Shown here piece by piece: positions 8,505 through 17,199 of a stretch of DNA of 64,000 nt. The DNA is from an uncultured Dorea sp. (lineage in GTDB: Bacteria; Bacillota; Clostridia; Lachnospirales; Lachnospiraceae), in the NCBI GenBank assembly GCA_910588745.1, contig CAJURK010000007.1, forward strand, positions 14,587 through 78,586. Reading direction: 5' to 3'. The position numbers and the translations under genes were made by a program. A model generated the notes under the pieces. That model did no database searches. It was not told the origin of the DNA and was given only the letters and a program-made list of their open reading frames with translations. Position 1 is the stretch's first letter; the number at the start of each line of letters is the position of its first letter.

Positions 8505-9623
8505 ATGGCACAGGCAATAAGAGCGCAGAAAGGCGAAGCAATTGCACATTTTCAGTATGAGGGAAGACTTCTCAGGGATATTCCTTTTGGGAACGGGCAT
8601 ATTAACGATACGTTCCTTTTGACATTTGAGGTCCGGAAGATGGGACGCATGAAGGTGATCCTTCAGAGGATGAACAAGCATGTATTTGAAGATCCGATAC
8701 TGTTGATGGAGAATATTATGGGTATTACCACTTATCTCAGAGACAGAATTACAGAGGAAGGGGGAGACCCGGACAGAGAGACTCTGAATGTGATTCCGGC
8801 GCTGGACGGCAAGCCGTATTATAAAGATTCGTTTGGAGATTACTGGCGTTCTTATGTATTTATTACAGACGCAACCAGTTATGAACAAGTGGAGAATCCG
8901 GATCAGTTTTATCAAAGCGGAGTCGCTTTCGGGAACTTTCAGAAACTACTGGCCAATTATCCGGCGGATACCCTTTATGAAGTGATTAAGGGATTTCATG
9001 ACACGAGGGCGAGACTTGAAGTATTTAAAAAGGCGGTAGAGGACGATGTGATGGGCCGCGCGGCGGAAGTGAAGGAAGAAATCCAGTTTGTACTTGACAG
9101 GGAAGACGTAGCGGGGTATCTTGGAGAGTGTCAGGAACGAGGCGAGCTGCCTCTTCGTGTGACCCATAATGATACCAAGCTTAATAACATTATGATAGAT
9201 AATAAGACCGGGAAAGGGATCTGTGTAATCGATTTAGATACGGTAATGCCGGGACTTGCGGTGAACGACTTCGGTGATTCTATCCGTTTCGGAGCCAGTA
9301 CGGCTACGGAAGACGAGCGGGATCTGAGCAAGGTGTCCTGCAGTATGGAACTGTTTGAAGCATATACCAAAGGGTTTATTGAAGGGTGCGCGGGAAAGCT
9401 GACGGCGCGGGAGATTGAACTGCTTCCTATGGGTGCGAAGACGATGACCTACGAATGCGGGATGCGCTTCCTGACAGATTACCTGCAGGGGGATGTGTAT
9501 TTTAAAATACACAGAGAAGGGCATAACTTAGACCGATGCCGGACACAGTTTAAGCTTGTAAAAGATATGGAAGACAAATGGGAACAGATGAAGGAGATTG
9601 TAGCAAAGTATTATGATAATTAA
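8505..9623 (+). CDS. nahK: N-acetylhexosamine 1-kinase (NahK-like, APH fold)
   Basis: Predicted cytosolic kinase phosphorylating C1 of GlcNAc or GalNAc with ATP, 372 residues. The sequence tracks bifidobacterial NahK (LnpB) closely. It has GNGHINDTF at the nucleotide loop, the catalytic HNDTKLNN, the metal-binding IDLDTVMPG and then DFGDSIRFGAS, TAREIELLP and ECGMRFLTDYL. ATAGGAGG precedes ATG 8505. nagA overlaps its 3' end by 11 bases, so the two are coupled. NahK yields a 1-phosphate whereas NagA needs a 6-phosphate, so a mutase elsewhere, or a different regiospecificity, must bridge them. No lacto-N-biose phosphorylase is present in the window. Confidence 0.87.
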   Translation: MAQAIRAQKGEAIAHFQYEGRLLRDIPFGNGHINDTFLLTFEVRKMGRMKVILQRMNKHVFEDPILLMENIMGITTYLRDRITEEGGDPDRETLNVIPALDGKPYYKDSFGDYWRSYVFITDATSYEQVENPDQFYQSGVAFGNFQKLLANYPADTLYEVIKGFHDTRARLEVFKKAVEDDVMGRAAEVKEEIQFVLDREDVAGYLGECQERGELPLRVTHNDTKLNNIMIDNKTGKGICVIDLDTVMPGLAVNDFGDSIRFGASTATEDERDLSKVSCSMELFEAYTKGFIEGCAGKLTAREIELLPMGAKTMTYECGMRFLTDYLQGDVYFKIHREGHNLDRCRTQFKLVKDMEDKWEQMKEIVAKYYDN

Positions 9624-10812
9624 GAATGTAAAGGCATATACAGAAGAGAGTAAATTTGCAGAGGGCAGCATTTACATAGAAGGCGGGAGATTTGTCTCGC
9701 CTTCTGCACATTTGCAGAGTGAATCCGCCGGGGAACAAGTGATAGACGGAGAGGGCTGCTATGCGGTTCCCGGTCTGATAGACCTGCATTTTCATGGATG
9801 CATGGGAGCGGATTTTTGCGACGGAACCGAAGAGGCGTTAAAAACCATTGCGAGATACGAGGCTTCGGTAGGTGTTACGTCGATTGCGCCGGCAACGATG
9901 ACGCTTCCGGTGGAAGAACTGGAGCGGATTTTGTCTGTAGCGGCAGGGTACGCGGGAAAGCAGGCGGCGCGGGAACCTATGGATACGGCGGAGAAAGCGG
10001 GAGATTTCCAGGAGGGAAAACCCGAAGCCGATTTTGTAGGAGTGAATATGGAAGGGCCGTTTATCAGCCGGACGAAAAAAGGGGCGCAGGACGCGTCGAA
10101 CATCATTCCCTGCAGTGCGGCGGTCTGCCAGCGGTTTCTGGACGCGTCGGAGGGTTTGGTGAAATTTATCGGAATTGCTCCGGAAGAAAGCGAGGGGGCG
10201 ATTGAATTTATTCAGAGTGTAAAAGATAAGGTGCATGTATCTCTGGCTCATACGAACGCGGATTATGATACGGCTGACGCGGCGTTTCGGGCGGGAGCGG
10301 ATCATGCGGTTCACTTGTATAATGCGATGTCTTCTTTTACCCACAGGACGCCGGGGGTAATAGGGGCGGCGGCGGATCATGAGCATGTGTGGGCGGAACT
10401 GATCTGCGATGGAGTGCATGTGCATCCGGCCGCGGTGAGGGCTACCTTTAAAATGCTGGGGAAAAACCGTATTGTGCTGATTAGCGACAGTATGAGAGCC
10501 ACGGGGATGCCGGACGGAACTTACACGCTGGGCGGCCTGGACGTAGCTGTCCGGGGAAACCGGGCGACGCTTGTTTCGGACGGGGCGCTGGCAGGCTCTG
10601 TGACCAATTTGATGGATTGTGTGCGCACGCTGGTAAGGGATATGAAGATTCCCTTGGAGACTGCGGTTGCATGCGCTACGATTAATCCGGCAAGATGCCT
10701 GGGAATTGAAGCGGATTACGGCAGTATTGCTGAAGGAAAGACGGCGGACTTAGTGCTGCTGGATGAAGACCTGAATATCAGGATGGTAGTAAAGAGGGGG
10801 CGTATTTTATGA
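9613..10812 (+). CDS. nagA: N-acetylglucosamine-6-phosphate deacetylase
   Basis: Amidohydrolase removing acetate from GlcNAc-6-phosphate to give glucosamine-6-phosphate, the substrate of NagB. At 399 residues it is of normal length. The motifs are DLHFHGCMGADF (family metal-site strand), GVNMEGPFISRTKKGA with the metal-binding Glu, SLAHTNADY and HAVHLYNAM with metal-binding histidines, and LISDSMRATGM with the catalytic Asp. The gene starts within the last codons of nahK, with a GGAG about 14 bases upstream, and ends with an ATGA overlap onto the hydrolase gene. The three genes form one translationally coupled unit. Confidence 0.96.
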   Translation: MIIKNVKAYTEESKFAEGSIYIEGGRFVSPSAHLQSESAGEQVIDGEGCYAVPGLIDLHFHGCMGADFCDGTEEALKTIARYEASVGVTSIAPATMTLPVEELERILSVAAGYAGKQAAREPMDTAEKAGDFQEGKPEADFVGVNMEGPFISRTKKGAQDASNIIPCSAAVCQRFLDASEGLVKFIGIAPEESEGAIEFIQSVKDKVHVSLAHTNADYDTADAAFRAGADHAVHLYNAMSSFTHRTPGVIGAAADHEHVWAELICDGVHVHPAAVRATFKMLGKNRIVLISDSMRATGMPDGTYTLGGLDVAVRGNRATLVSDGALAGSVTNLMDCVRTLVRDMKIPLETAVACATINPARCLGIEADYGSIAEGKTADLVLLDEDLNIRMVVKRGRIL

Positions 10813-11765
10813 AGAAGCAGGCCGGTATACTGGCGGGCCTGATGACTGCGGCAGGGATTGTAACTGCCGCAGTATATCGTTATGCATTTTTCTTTTCTAA
10901 GAAGCAGAGGGCAAATATCGGTTATCCGAAGGAAGAGCAGTATGAGAGTTACCGCAAGCTATCCGAAGAACTGATTGGGAAGGTCAGGGAACAGCCTTTT
11001 GAGGAGGCCGTCATCTACTCGGAGGACGGACTTCGGCTGTATGGAAAATATTACCATATGGCGGATAAGGCTCCGGTGGAGATATTGTTTCATGGATATC
11101 ACGGCATGGCGGAGCGGGATTTCTGCGGGGGATTTTGGCTGGCCAGGGAAGCGGGACACAATGTGCTGCTGGTTGACGAGCGGGCTCATGGTAATAGCGA
11201 GGGGCATGTAATTACATTCGGTATTCGGGAACGATATGACTGTCTTGGGTGGATTCGCTATGCGATCGAACGATTTGGAAAAGACGTGCAGATCGTGCTG
11301 GTAGGCGTGTCTATGGGAGCGGCTGCCGTGCTGATGGCATCGGATCTTGGACTGCCGGAGAATGTGAAAGGGATTATTGCAGACTGCGGTTATTCGTCGC
11401 CGAAAGCAATTATACGGAAACGGATAAGGGAAATAGGGTTTCCGGCAAGGCTGGTTTACCCGATTGCAAGACTGGGAGCCAGAATGTTCGGGCATTTCGA
11501 CTTGGAAGAGAGCAGTCCGGCGGCGGCGCTCCGAAAGTGCAGGGTTCCGGTGCTGCTGATCCACGGGGAGGCGGATCAGTTTGTTCCCTGTGAGATGAGC
11601 TGGGAGAATTACCGAGCCTGCGCGGCGGAGAAGAGAATCTTTACGGTACCGGGGGCGGGACATGCATTGTGTTATATGGTAGATACCGAGGGCTACCGGA
11701 AGGCGGTAAAGGAGTTTCTAGATCAATATGTGGGGGAACCGAGGATTTCTCACGGTTCATTCTGA
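10809..11765 (+). CDS. Membrane-anchored alpha/beta hydrolase
   Basis: Hydrolase of 318 residues with an N-terminal signal-anchor helix (residues about 5-30) and an alpha/beta fold. The oxyanion region is FHGYHG, the nucleophile elbow is GVSMGAA, the acid segment is LIHGEADQFVP and the catalytic His lies in PGAGHALCY. All three catalytic residues are present. It overlaps nagA by four bases (ATGA). It may be an esterase or lipase-like enzyme acting at the membrane; a role in deacylating sugar substrates is only suggested by its neighbours. The downstream gap contains a promoter for the next gene, so it is the last gene of this operon. Confidence 0.85.
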   Translation: MKKQAGILAGLMTAAGIVTAAVYRYAFFFSKKQRANIGYPKEEQYESYRKLSEELIGKVREQPFEEAVIYSEDGLRLYGKYYHMADKAPVEILFHGYHGMAERDFCGGFWLAREAGHNVLLVDERAHGNSEGHVITFGIRERYDCLGWIRYAIERFGKDVQIVLVGVSMGAAAVLMASDLGLPENVKGIIADCGYSSPKAIIRKRIREIGFPARLVYPIARLGARMFGHFDLEESSPAAALRKCRVPVLLIHGEADQFVPCEMSWENYRACAAEKRIFTVPGAGHALCYMVDTEGYRKAVKEFLDQYVGEPRISHGSF

Positions 11766-11794
11766 CGACGCGTACGTTAAAACTGACTTTTCAG

Positions 11795-11823
11795 TTGACA
11801 AAGCGGAAATGTATTTGTATAAT
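11795..11823 (+). promoter_or_regulatory. Sigma-A promoter of the secondary alcohol dehydrogenase gene
   Basis: A perfect -35 TTGACA (11795-11800) and perfect -10 TATAAT (11818-11823) are separated by 17 bases. The dehydrogenase start lies 66 bases downstream. The palindromic operator begins five bases after the -10, where a bound repressor would block transcription. Confidence 0.93.
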
Positions 11824-11828
11824 GAAAA

Positions 11829-11856
11829 TAGAATATTATTCTAGAACAATGCTCTA
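11829..11856 (+). promoter_or_regulatory. TetR-type operator, copy 1 (TTCTAGAA palindrome)
   Basis: A 28-base near-perfect palindrome has TTCTAGAA at its centre (core reads TTCTAGAA at 11839-11846) and outer arms TAGAATA and TGCTCTA. The same design recurs at 13776-13803 upstream of the permease/reductase operon. The TetR gene lies between the two sites, so it is the natural candidate binder. Confidence 0.8.
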
Positions 11857-11889
11857 ACCCAATTATAATGATGAAAGGATGGAAGAACT

Positions 11890-12939
11890 GTGAAAGGTTT
11901 TGGAGTTGTTGAGTCTGGAAAACGTGTAGGATGGATTGAAAAGGATGTCCCCAGACCGGGAAGATATGAAGCGCTGGCAAGGCCTGTAGCAATTGCCCCA
12001 TGCACGTCGGATGTGCATTTGGCCGGCCGGCCGGTGGTTCCGGAGGGGAGAATATTAGGTCACGAAGCGGTTGCTGAGATTGTGGAAGTCGGAGAAGGAG
12101 TGGTGGAGAGAAAGCCGGGAGATATTGTGGCTGCGGGAGCTACAACGCCGGAATGGAGGACGGCTGCGGTACAGGATAATCTGCACCAGAATACAGGCGG
12201 AACAAATGCGGGAATGGTATGGGCGTCGCGCAGAGACGGAGTTTTTGCGGAGTATTTTACAATCCGGGACGTGGATCTGAATACCGCGTTGATTCCGGAG
12301 GGCGTTTCCGCGGCGCAGGCGTTGATGGTGGGAGATATGGTTACCACCGGATTTTACGGCGTGGAATTAGGCGAGGTAGCTTTTGGGGATACGGTTGTGG
12401 TGTGCGGGATTGGACCCGTAGGACTTATGTCGGTTGCGGGAGCCGCGCTTCGCGGAGCCGCAAGAGTAATTGCGGTTGGAAACAGGCCGGCAACCATGGA
12501 ACTTGCAAGGACATACGGAGCAACCGAATGCATAAACTATAAGACGGAAGATATTGCCCGGCGCGTGGACGAACTGACGGGAGGAGAAGGCGCGGACTGC
12601 TGTATTTTGGCGGGAGGAAATGCACAGACCTTTGTCACCTGCCTGCAGGTCGTGAAGTCGGGAGGAATCCTGTCGAATCTGGTTGCGCAGGGAAATGAAA
12701 TTCTTATCCCGCCGGTTCCGGCGGGGAGCTGGTGCGCCCATAAGACAATCCGGGGAGGGCTCTGCCCGGGTGGAAGAAGGAGGCTGGAAAGGCTGCTTGC
12801 GATGATACAAGAGAGGCGGTTTGATCCGGAACTTTTGGTTACGCAGCGATTCCATGGCCTAGAGAATATTGAACAGGCATATCGGCTTATGGAGCATAAG
12901 AATAACGATGTAATTAAACCAATCGTATATTTGGATTAG
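11890..12939 (+). CDS. NADP-dependent secondary alcohol dehydrogenase (zinc MDR)
   Basis: Predicted cytosolic oxidoreductase interconverting ketones and secondary alcohols, 349 residues. The sequence follows the clostridial/Thermoanaerobacter isopropanol dehydrogenase family through MKGFGVVE, WIEKDVPRPG, the zinc ligands Cys in APCTSD, His in LGHEA and Asp in VGDMVTTG, and the C-terminal KTIRGGLCPGGR. As in that family, the structural-zinc four-Cys lobe is absent. In the Rossmann fold GIGPVG is followed by VGNRP, whose Arg, with the later Tyr in NYK, fits NADP(H) use. It has its own promoter with an operator shared with the reductase operon, so it probably reduces ketones made there. Confidence 0.9.
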   Translation: MKGFGVVESGKRVGWIEKDVPRPGRYEALARPVAIAPCTSDVHLAGRPVVPEGRILGHEAVAEIVEVGEGVVERKPGDIVAAGATTPEWRTAAVQDNLHQNTGGTNAGMVWASRRDGVFAEYFTIRDVDLNTALIPEGVSAAQALMVGDMVTTGFYGVELGEVAFGDTVVVCGIGPVGLMSVAGAALRGAARVIAVGNRPATMELARTYGATECINYKTEDIARRVDELTGGEGADCCILAGGNAQTFVTCLQVVKSGGILSNLVAQGNEILIPPVPAGSWCAHKTIRGGLCPGGRRRLERLLAMIQERRFDPELLVTQRFHGLENIEQAYRLMEHKNNDVIKPIVYLD

Positions 12940-12982
12940 GGTATTCTGCCGGAAAATAGTTTCCTGACGTACTCTAAGAATG

Positions 12983-13015
12983 AAAAAAGTTTGCGTGGAC
13001 GCGCAAACTTTTTTT
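12983..13015. terminator. Bidirectional intrinsic terminator
   Basis: Arms AAAAAAGTTTGCG and CGCAAACTTTTTT form a 13-bp stem around a six-base loop. A T run is present in both directions. It separates the convergent alcohol dehydrogenase and TetR genes and should stop both transcripts. Confidence 0.94.
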
Positions 13016-13053
13016 ATCGTCTGAAATAATGTCTGGCTTTTCGCAAGTTTTGT

Positions 13054-13641
13054 TCAGGCAAACCGGGTTAGATTATCAATGACGATAGGTAGAAAGCGTT
13101 CTTTTGTAATGGTAATAAAATCAATTTCGTCTTCAATCTGGAACCAGTATGCCAGACAGCCCTGGAAGAACGCCTGCATTGTCCAGGCGGCGTCCTCGGC
13201 AGTGTATTTGAAAGCAAAGGTGCCTGCATCCAGACATTTTTGAAGGTACGGTGTAAGACAGCCTACCCCGGAATATTCGTTATATTTGTGGTTTGTCATC
13301 CACAAGCTGTTGAATTTCTCATTAATGCTCTGGCACAAAATACAACCGGTTTCCTGCAGAATAGAGGCTTTGTATATGTAATAGGAGGATAAGGTCTCGA
13401 CAGGGTCGGCGTCCGCGGGCGCGTCGTCCAGTATCTGATGGCCTTTGGTTCCAATTGTAATTGCGTGTTCTAACAGAAAACTCTCTTTGTTCTTAAAATG
13501 GTGATAGATTGAACCTACCGGAACATTAGCGGCTTCGCAGATGTCCCGGATCGTGGTGCTGTCATAGCCTTTTTCTTTAAAAAGCTGAATGGCGGCGTTG
13601 AAGATATGCTGTTTGCGTTCAGCGGAATATTTGTGTTCCAT
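13054..13641 (-). CDS. TetR/AcrR family repressor
   Basis: Repressor of 195 residues. The N-terminal DNA-binding domain shows FNAAIQLFKEKGYDSTTI, then DICEAANVPVGSIYHHFKNKESFL, the standard TetR helix-turn-helix. The C-terminal ligand domain includes a Cys-containing ETGCILCQS stretch and many aromatic residues, as expected for a hydrophobic ligand pocket. The open frame extends to 13887, but the domain begins at the ATG whose first base is 13641. Operators centred on TTCTAGAA lie before the alcohol dehydrogenase and the divergent permease/reductase operon. These are its probable targets; the inducer is unknown. Confidence 0.94.
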   Translation of the reverse strand: MEHKYSAERKQHIFNAAIQLFKEKGYDSTTIRDICEAANVPVGSIYHHFKNKESFLLEHAITIGTKGHQILDDAPADADPVETLSSYYIYKASILQETGCILCQSINEKFNSLWMTNHKYNEYSGVGCLTPYLQKCLDAGTFAFKYTAEDAAWTMQAFFQGCLAYWFQIEDEIDFITITKERFLPIVIDNLTRFA

Positions 13642-13680
13642 ATGTGCAGTCCCCGGATTAAAAAGTGTTTGTATGGATAA

Positions 13681-13709
13681 ATTATACAGTATCTTGGATA
13701 GCAAGTCAA
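13681..13709 (-). promoter_or_regulatory. Promoter of the tetR gene
   Basis: On the minus strand TTGACT (13709-13704) and TATAAT (13686-13681) are 17 bases apart, about 40 bases before the start codon. No TTCTAGAA palindrome overlaps this promoter; the nearest operator is about 70 bases away on the other side of the divergent region. Confidence 0.85.
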
Positions 13710-13737
13710 TTTTCGTGAAAAGAAAGACAAACACGAA

Positions 13738-13766
13738 TTGACAAACTTGTATCAATGGTGTATAAT
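13738..13766 (+). promoter_or_regulatory. Promoter of the permease/reductase operon
   Basis: Perfect TTGACA (13738-13743) and TATAAT (13761-13766) have a 17-base spacer and lie 63 bases before the permease start. The second palindromic operator begins nine bases after the -10. The arrangement mirrors that of the alcohol dehydrogenase promoter. Confidence 0.93.
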
Positions 13767-13775
13767 GGAATAAAT

Positions 13776-13803
13776 TAGAATAACGTTCTAGAATAATATT
13801 CTT
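13776..13803 (+). promoter_or_regulatory. TetR-type operator, copy 2 (TTCTAGAA palindrome)
   Basis: The palindrome is TAGAATAA-CG-TTCTAGAA-TAATATTC plus flanks, with the core at 13786-13793. It shares arms and centre with copy 1 at 11829-11856. Copy 2 is slightly less symmetric on its left arm. Its position just downstream of the -10 fits repression. Confidence 0.8.
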
Positions 13804-13829
13804 AAAAATAAAATAAAGGAGAGAGGAAG

Positions 13830-15155
13830 ATGAGACTTGGTATGATTGGATGTCTGGCGGGATTTGTGGTGATGGGGTTTCTAACATACAGAGGGTGGCA
13901 CATTGCCATTAGCTCCCTGGCAGGATCGGCAGTAGTTGTTTTATTTAACAGCCTCTCTGTTACAAGCGCTTATCTAGAAAGCTATTTGCCGGGAATGGGC
14001 GGATTCTTATCCACGTATTTTGGCCAATTTTTGTTTGGGGCGCTGCTTGCGGAGATGTATTCTTCTACTGGCGCGGGTCTGACGGTTGCCCTGGGAATAT
14101 CAGGATTTTTTATCCGGGACAGCCTTTCGCCCGGTCAGAAGCGCAAGATGGTAATCTTTGTGCTGATCATCATCAGCGCGGCTCTGGAATTTGCCGGGGT
14201 GGGAGCTTCGCTGATTGTAATGGTTATTTATCCGGTGGCGTTATCCTTGTTTCAGCTTGCCAATATTCCCAAAAGGTATATTGTGGCGGGCGTTTTAGGA
14301 GGATGTCTCGGATTTGGTAACGATCTTCCAGGAAGTCCCCAGCCGGGAAATACGATTCCTATGAATATTCTGGGAACTTCTTCTGCAGCGGGACTGATTC
14401 CAGGGTTGATCGGGGCGGCGGCCGAAATTTTTACAATGGTATTTCTGCTGGACGCCGTGATTGGCAGAGGAGTAAGGCGGGGAGAGGAATTCCATCCGGA
14501 AACCGACTTGGACCGGGAGCTGGACGAAGGAAAAGAACGGCCGGCCATGTGGAAGGCGCTTCTCCCGGTGGCGGTGCTATTTGTTTTATTTAACATTGCA
14601 GGGTTCGATATCAATATTTCGCTGGCAGTTACCAGCATATTCTGCACGGCAATATTTTATCCGTATTTTCCGGAAAGGGATGTAAAGACCGTGGCGGCCC
14701 GGGGGATAACCCAGGGGACTGTGGCGACGGTAAGTATCTGCGCGGTTATAGGATTTTCATCGGTTGTACAGGGTACGGAGGCGTTTCAGCGTATTGTGGA
14801 AAGCCTTGTAGGACTAAGGGTAAACCCGTATCTGCTGCTGATTCTGTGCGTTGCTTTTATGTGTATGCTGTGCGGCGGCTCGGCTACCGGGCAGGCCATT
14901 GCGCTGCCGATCATAGGCCCTGTGGTAGAGGCGGCGGGCGTATCGGCAAATGCGATTCATCGAATCGCCTCCTTTGCCGGAGCGATTTTAGATACGATGC
15001 CTTATGCCGGAACGGTTGTGATGGCGCACGCTTATGCAAAGGTTGAGATCAAAGAAGGTTATCCGGCAGTATTTGTGATATCGGTGGTAGCTACGACGAT
15101 CAGCACGCTTGTAGTGACGTTTATCAGCGCGCTGTTTCCAATGCTTGTGGGATGA
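13830..15155 (+). CDS. GntP-like organic anion:proton symporter
   Basis: Polytopic membrane transporter of 441 residues with about ten to twelve hydrophobic helices. The segment FAGVGASLIVM and the loop NDLPGSPQPGNTIP resemble the conserved PG-PQ-N loop of GntP/ion-transporter superfamily permeases, and GGSATGQAIALPI fits the second re-entrant region. AAGGAGAG precedes ATG 13830. It is the first gene of the TetR-controlled operon and so likely imports the compound acted on by the two flavin reductases, probably a carboxylate. Family placement is moderately sure; the substrate is unknown. Confidence 0.82.
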   Translation: MRLGMIGCLAGFVVMGFLTYRGWHIAISSLAGSAVVVLFNSLSVTSAYLESYLPGMGGFLSTYFGQFLFGALLAEMYSSTGAGLTVALGISGFFIRDSLSPGQKRKMVIFVLIIISAALEFAGVGASLIVMVIYPVALSLFQLANIPKRYIVAGVLGGCLGFGNDLPGSPQPGNTIPMNILGTSSAAGLIPGLIGAAAEIFTMVFLLDAVIGRGVRRGEEFHPETDLDRELDEGKERPAMWKALLPVAVLFVLFNIAGFDINISLAVTSIFCTAIFYPYFPERDVKTVAARGITQGTVATVSICAVIGFSSVVQGTEAFQRIVESLVGLRVNPYLLLILCVAFMCMLCGGSATGQAIALPIIGPVVEAAGVSANAIHRIASFAGAILDTMPYAGTVVMAHAYAKVEIKEGYPAVFVISVVATTISTLVVTFISALFPMLVG

Positions 15156-15191
15156 TAGCGGTTGAAACACGCTTAGGGAAGGAAAGAAGAA

Positions 15192-17141
15192 ATGGAAAAT
15201 TATGAGGTTTTATTTACGCCCTGTAAAATAGGGAAGCTGAACATCAAGAACAGGATTGTGATGTGTCCGATGGGAACCAATGCGGCTTATGCAGACGGTT
15301 CCATTGCGGAGAACCGCATTGAGTATTATGCACGGCGGGCGAAAGGCGGAGCCGGAATGATTATACTGGGATGCCAGTTTATCAGGCCGGAGCTTGCATC
15401 CGGGTGTATGGAGGGAACGATTGCGTCGAATACGTCTCTCCCCAGATTATCGGTGCTGTGTGAGAAGGTACATCAGTACGGAGCCAAAATCTGCGCGCAG
15501 TTATCCTGCGGCGTGGGAAGGAATGCATTTCCGGAGCGCTGCCAGGCGCCGATTAGCGCTTCTGCGATTCCGGCGGCTCTTGATTCATCCATTCTTTGTC
15601 ATGAGATGACGAAAGAAGAGATTAAGGAAATGATGGATGCGTTTACCAAAGCGGCGCACAATGCGGCTTCGGCTGGGTTTGACGCAATTGAAATCCACGC
15701 CCATGCGGGATATTTAGTAGACCAGTTCCTGTCGCCGGTCTGGAATAAGCGAACAGATGAATACGGCGGAAGCCTTGAGAACCGTACCCGTTTTGCCAGG
15801 GAGATTCTGGAGGCGATACGAAGAGGAGCGCCTTCCGATATGCCGGTTTTTTTTAGGATTTCTTTGGATCACCGCTTTGAGGGCGGGCGCGGATTAGAAG
15901 AGAGCCTTGATATTTTAAAGGAGCTGGAGAAAGCCGGAGTGGATGCCTTCGACGTGGATGCGGGTTCTTATGAGACCATAGACTATATTTTCCCAACGGC
16001 ATACCTGGGGGATTCCTGTATGGCGTATGCGGCAAAGAGGGCGAAAGAAGCTGTGTCTGTACCCATTTTAAATGCGGGTAACCATACGCCGGAAACTGCC
16101 TCAGAGCTGGTTAAGGAGGGCGGCGCGGATTTTGTGATGATTGGCCGCGGCCTGATTGCAGACCCGGATTTTCCGAGAAAGCTCCGGGACGGAAGACGGC
16201 AGGAAATCCGTCCCTGTATCCGCTGTAATGAAGACTGTATCGGACGGACGGCGGCCTTTCGGATGTCTATGCTGAGCTGCGCCGTGAATCCGGAGGCGTG
16301 CCAGGAGCAGTGGTTTCAGTTAGAAAAGACGGAAAATCCGAAGAAGGTTTGCGTAATAGGCGCAGGCCCGGCAGGGTTAGAAGCCGCCAGAGCCGCGGCA
16401 GAATGCGGCCACGCGGTGACGGTTTATGAGAAAGAGAGCCGGATCGGAGGACAGCTTACAGCCGCGGCAACGCCGGGCTTTAAAGGGCAGCTCCGGGCGC
16501 TGCTGGAATATTATCGGGTACAGCTTGCGAAACTTGGAGTGTTGGTAGCGCTGGGCCATGAGGTGAAGGCGGAGGAGCCGGAGCTTGCAGAGTTCGACCG
16601 TTGGATTGTAGCGGCGGGAGCGAATCCCTTTACGCCTCCGATTCCCGGAATGGAAGGCGGACAGGTAATCAGCGTCCTTGACGCCCACCGCCATAAGGAA
16701 ATGGTGAAGGGCAGCCGGATTGTAATCTGCGGCGGCGGACTGTCCGGATGCGACTGCGCGCTGGAACTTGCAATGGAGCATGGAAAGCGTCCGGTTATCG
16801 TAGAGATGATGGATCGGCTGGCGCCAAAGATGATTATGATGAACCGGGCTTCCATGCAGAGAATGCTTCAGGAACAGAAGATAGAAGTTTACACCGGAAC
16901 GAAAGTAGAAAAGGTGGAGGGTAAAAACGTACATATTCTGGAGGGAAATGGAAGCAGAAAAGTTCTGGAAGCGGATACGGTAATCAGCGCTTTCGGAATG
17001 CGGCCGGACAGAAGCCTGGCGGATGAACTGGAAAAGAAGTACGGCTGGAAGGTGCGGTCAGTGGGAGACTGCAGCCGGATCGGCCGGGTGGGTCTGGCTG
17101 TTAGGGATGGATATTTCGCGGGAAGCACGCTGGATGAATGA
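15192..17141 (+). CDS. Old Yellow Enzyme/FeS/FAD enoate reductase (first copy)
   Basis: NAD(P)H:flavin oxidoreductase of 649 residues, laid out as in 2,4-dienoyl-CoA and 2-enoate reductases. An FMN TIM barrel spans residues 1-340. A 4Fe4S site follows (CIRCNEDC and a fourth Cys 13 residues later). The FAD/NAD(P) half begins with VCVIGAGPAGLEAARAAAECG and has a second GGGLSGCDCALELA. The barrel motif EIHAHAGYLVDQFLSP keeps the first His and the Tyr, but the second His/Asn of the usual HxxH/N pair is Ala. It should reduce an activated C=C bond in the cytosol. BaiCD/BaiH belong to the same family, but specificity cannot be assigned. Confidence 0.9.
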   Translation: MENYEVLFTPCKIGKLNIKNRIVMCPMGTNAAYADGSIAENRIEYYARRAKGGAGMIILGCQFIRPELASGCMEGTIASNTSLPRLSVLCEKVHQYGAKICAQLSCGVGRNAFPERCQAPISASAIPAALDSSILCHEMTKEEIKEMMDAFTKAAHNAASAGFDAIEIHAHAGYLVDQFLSPVWNKRTDEYGGSLENRTRFAREILEAIRRGAPSDMPVFFRISLDHRFEGGRGLEESLDILKELEKAGVDAFDVDAGSYETIDYIFPTAYLGDSCMAYAAKRAKEAVSVPILNAGNHTPETASELVKEGGADFVMIGRGLIADPDFPRKLRDGRRQEIRPCIRCNEDCIGRTAAFRMSMLSCAVNPEACQEQWFQLEKTENPKKVCVIGAGPAGLEAARAAAECGHAVTVYEKESRIGGQLTAAATPGFKGQLRALLEYYRVQLAKLGVLVALGHEVKAEEPELAEFDRWIVAAGANPFTPPIPGMEGGQVISVLDAHRHKEMVKGSRIVICGGGLSGCDCALELAMEHGKRPVIVEMMDRLAPKMIMMNRASMQRMLQEQKIEVYTGTKVEKVEGKNVHILEGNGSRKVLEADTVISAFGMRPDRSLADELEKKYGWKVRSVGDCSRIGRVGLAVRDGYFAGSTLDE

Positions 17142-17147
17142 TGCGTA

Positions 17148-17174
17148 AGCGTCGGTTTTACAAATGCCGGCGCT
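17148..17174 (+). other. Hairpin between first reductase and MFS carrier
   Basis: Arms AGCGTCGG and CCGGCGCT pair over eight bases with one wobble around an 11-base loop. No T run follows. It probably tunes mRNA stability within the operon rather than ending it. Confidence 0.4.
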
Positions 17175-17199
17175 ATAAAAAAGGAAGAGGAGAAAGCAT

